A stretch of DNA of 64,000 bases from Natronohydrobacter thiooxidans (GTDB lineage Bacteria; Pseudomonadota; Alphaproteobacteria; Rhodobacterales; Rhodobacteraceae), in the NCBI RefSeq assembly GCF_001884735.1, contig NZ_MJAP01000034.1:124001-188000 (forward strand). The letters run 5' to 3'. Of this stretch, positions 62,769-64,000 are shown piece after piece. The position numbers and the translations under genes were made by a program. The notes under the pieces were generated by a model. The model worked only from the letters and a program-made list of their open reading frames with translations. It did not search any database and had not been told where the DNA came from. The number at the start of each line of letters is the position of its first letter. The first letter of the stretch is position 1.

Positions 62769-64000
62769 TCAGTTCGTTTCAGCTTACGGCTGGCCGTCCC
62801 TATCCGCTGGGGGCCACATTCGACGGCGAGGGCGTGAATTTCGCGGTCTTCTCGCAAAACGCGACCCGCGTGACCCTGTGCCTGTTCGATGCACAGGGCA
62901 ACGAGACCCTGCTGATCGACCTCTCCGAGCGCGATGGCCATGTCTGGCACGGCTATATCTCGGGCATGCGTCCGGGCCAGCAATATGGCTACCGCGTCCA
63001 CGGCCCCTATCTGCCCGAACAGGGGCATCGCTTCAATCCGCACAAACTGCTGATCGACCCCTATGCCAAGAAGCTGACCGGCCATCCGGTCTGGAATGAT
63101 GCGCTTTATGGCTACCGCATCGGTGATCCGCTGGGGGATCTGAGCTACGACACGCGCGATTCCGCGCCCTTCATGCCGCGCTCGGTCGTGGTGGACCCGG
63201 CTTTCAGCTGGGACGCCAACAAGGGGCGGCCCAGCCATAGCTGGTCGGAAACCGTGATCTACGAGGCGCATGTCAAGGGCCTGACCGCCATGCGCAGCGA
63301 TATCCCCCATGCGGGCAAGTTCCTCGGGCTCGCCTCCGACCCGATGCTGGAGCATCTGACCAAACTCGGGATCACCGCGATCGAACTTCTGCCGGTGCAG
63401 GGCTTTGTCGATGACCGCTTTCTGACCGAGCGCGGATTGCGCAATTACTGGGGCTATATGACCTATGCCTTCTTCGCCCCCGAGCCGCGCTATATGTCGG
63501 CAGGCGAGATTGCCGAGTTCCAGCAGATGGTCGCGCGCTTCCATTCGGCGGGCATCGAGGTGATCCTCGATGTGGTCTATAACCACACGGCAGAGGGCGA
63601 CCAGCGCGGCCCGACGCTCTGTTTCCGGGGTTTTGACAATGCCGCCTATTACCGGCTGGCCGATGACCGGCGCTATTTCATCGACGATACCGGCTGCGGC
63701 AACACCATCAACATGGACCATCCTTTCGCGCTGCGGCTGGTGATGGACAGCTTACGCTACTGGGTCGAGGTGATGCATGTCGATGGCTTCCGCTTTGATC
63801 TTGCCTCGACACTGGCGCGCACCGGCGGCATGTTCGACCGCGACGGCCCCTTCTGCCGCGCGGTCCGGCAGGATCCGGTGCTCAATCGGGTGAAGCTGAT
63901 CGCCGAGCCCTGGGATATCGGCCATGAGGGCTATCAGCTGGGCGCCTATCCCGCGCCCTTCCGCGAATGGAATGACAAATATCGCGACACGGTGCGGTCT
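62765..64000 (+). CDS. glgX: Glycogen debranching enzyme (partial)
   Basis: 412 codons visible; the gene continues past the right edge. GH13 isoamylase-type debranching enzyme, removing branches left on limit dextrin. N-terminal CBM48 domain (FDGEGVNFAVFSQNATRVTL), then LPVQGFVDDRFLTERGLRNY, VILDVVYNHTAEGD, nucleophile VDGFRFDLAS and acid/base LIAEPWDIG. ATG overlaps the glgA stop (ATGA). A glycogen phosphorylase gene may lie outside the window. Confidence 0.95.
   Translation, partial: MISSFQLTAGRPYPLGATFDGEGVNFAVFSQNATRVTLCLFDAQGNETLLIDLSERDGHVWHGYISGMRPGQQYGYRVHGPYLPEQGHRFNPHKLLIDPYAKKLTGHPVWNDALYGYRIGDPLGDLSYDTRDSAPFMPRSVVVDPAFSWDANKGRPSHSWSETVIYEAHVKGLTAMRSDIPHAGKFLGLASDPMLEHLTKLGITAIELLPVQGFVDDRFLTERGLRNYWGYMTYAFFAPEPRYMSAGEIAEFQQMVARFHSAGIEVILDVVYNHTAEGDQRGPTLCFRGFDNAAYYRLADDRRYFIDDTGCGNTINMDHPFALRLVMDSLRYWVEVMHVDGFRFDLASTLARTGGMFDRDGPFCRAVRQDPVLNRVKLIAEPWDIGHEGYQLGAYPAPFREWNDKYRDTVRS

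Noticed and set aside
1..64000. tRNA or rRNA genes, insertion sequences, prophage genes
   Set aside because: Looked for and not seen; no cloverleaf, transposase or integrase motif recognised.

Overview
The window is about 64 kb of high-GC, densely packed chromosomal DNA from an alphaproteobacterium, most probably Rhodobacteraceae (Rhodobacterales). Supporting signs are the DUF4167 gene next to prfA-prmC, a SAM-II riboswitch in front of metZ, a CtrA-type box, a short reading frame wedged between glyQ and glyS, and the bamA-ompH-fabZ-lpxA-lpxI-lpxB order. I see no rRNA, tRNA, CRISPR array, transposase or prophage. About 53 protein genes are supported, two of them cut by the window edges, and no gene-free stretch exceeds 300 bases.

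Layout. 1-1.5 kb: ferric-iron ABC importer (permease cut at the left edge, binding protein), read leftward from a promoter with a palindromic operator. 1.8-7.7 kb: deoC plus a double aldehyde dehydrogenase (deoxyribose breakdown), then a membrane glycosyltransferase with a CtrA box and a sulfotransferase-like gene. 7.8-15.5 kb: polA, small membrane and zinc-finger proteins, a lone ABC ATPase, a glycosyltransferase-like protein and a CNNM/CBS protein. 15.6-20.5 kb: prfA, prmC, DUF4167, an AraC regulator and miaA. 20.6-32.9 kb: a long rightward envelope and translation block: pyrH, frr, uppS, cdsA, dxr, rseP, a 49-residue membrane peptide, bamA, an OmpH/Skp-like chaperone, fabZ, lpxA, lpxI, lpxB. 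It joins isoprenoid precursor, undecaprenyl carrier, phospholipid, lipid A and outer-membrane assembly functions; lpxD is not in it.

32.9-38.6 kb: a leftward signalling cassette (LuxR-type response regulator, FIST-domain sensor, hybrid histidine kinase), a plausible NosP/NahK-type nitric-oxide pathway, followed by aroQ and an inositol monophosphatase. 38.6-39.75 kb: an AT-rich island with one FRG-domain gene, the clearest foreign DNA here. 39.8-43.1 kb: methionine region with metR divergent from metF across an exact MetR box, then metZ behind a SAM-II riboswitch and a strong intrinsic terminator. 43.1-49.5 kb: folE2, a PfkB-type sugar kinase, trkH, a glutamine amidotransferase, and an exported SPOR/peptidoglycan-binding protein whose trypsin-like domain has lost its catalytic residues. 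49.6-56 kb: glyQ, a small membrane-anchored protein, glyS carrying an unusual low-GC in-frame segment, and two different KDO-transferase genes in tandem. 56.2-64 kb: glycogen operon (alpha-glucosidase, glgB, glgC, glgA, glgX, the last cut by the right edge).

The items most worth following are the glyS insertion, the FRG island, the pseudoprotease, the FIST/hybrid-kinase operon, the CtrA box before the MshEN-glycosyltransferase, and the methionine control region. No complete novel multi-gene system is evident. All family assignments come from reading translated sequence, without database searches.
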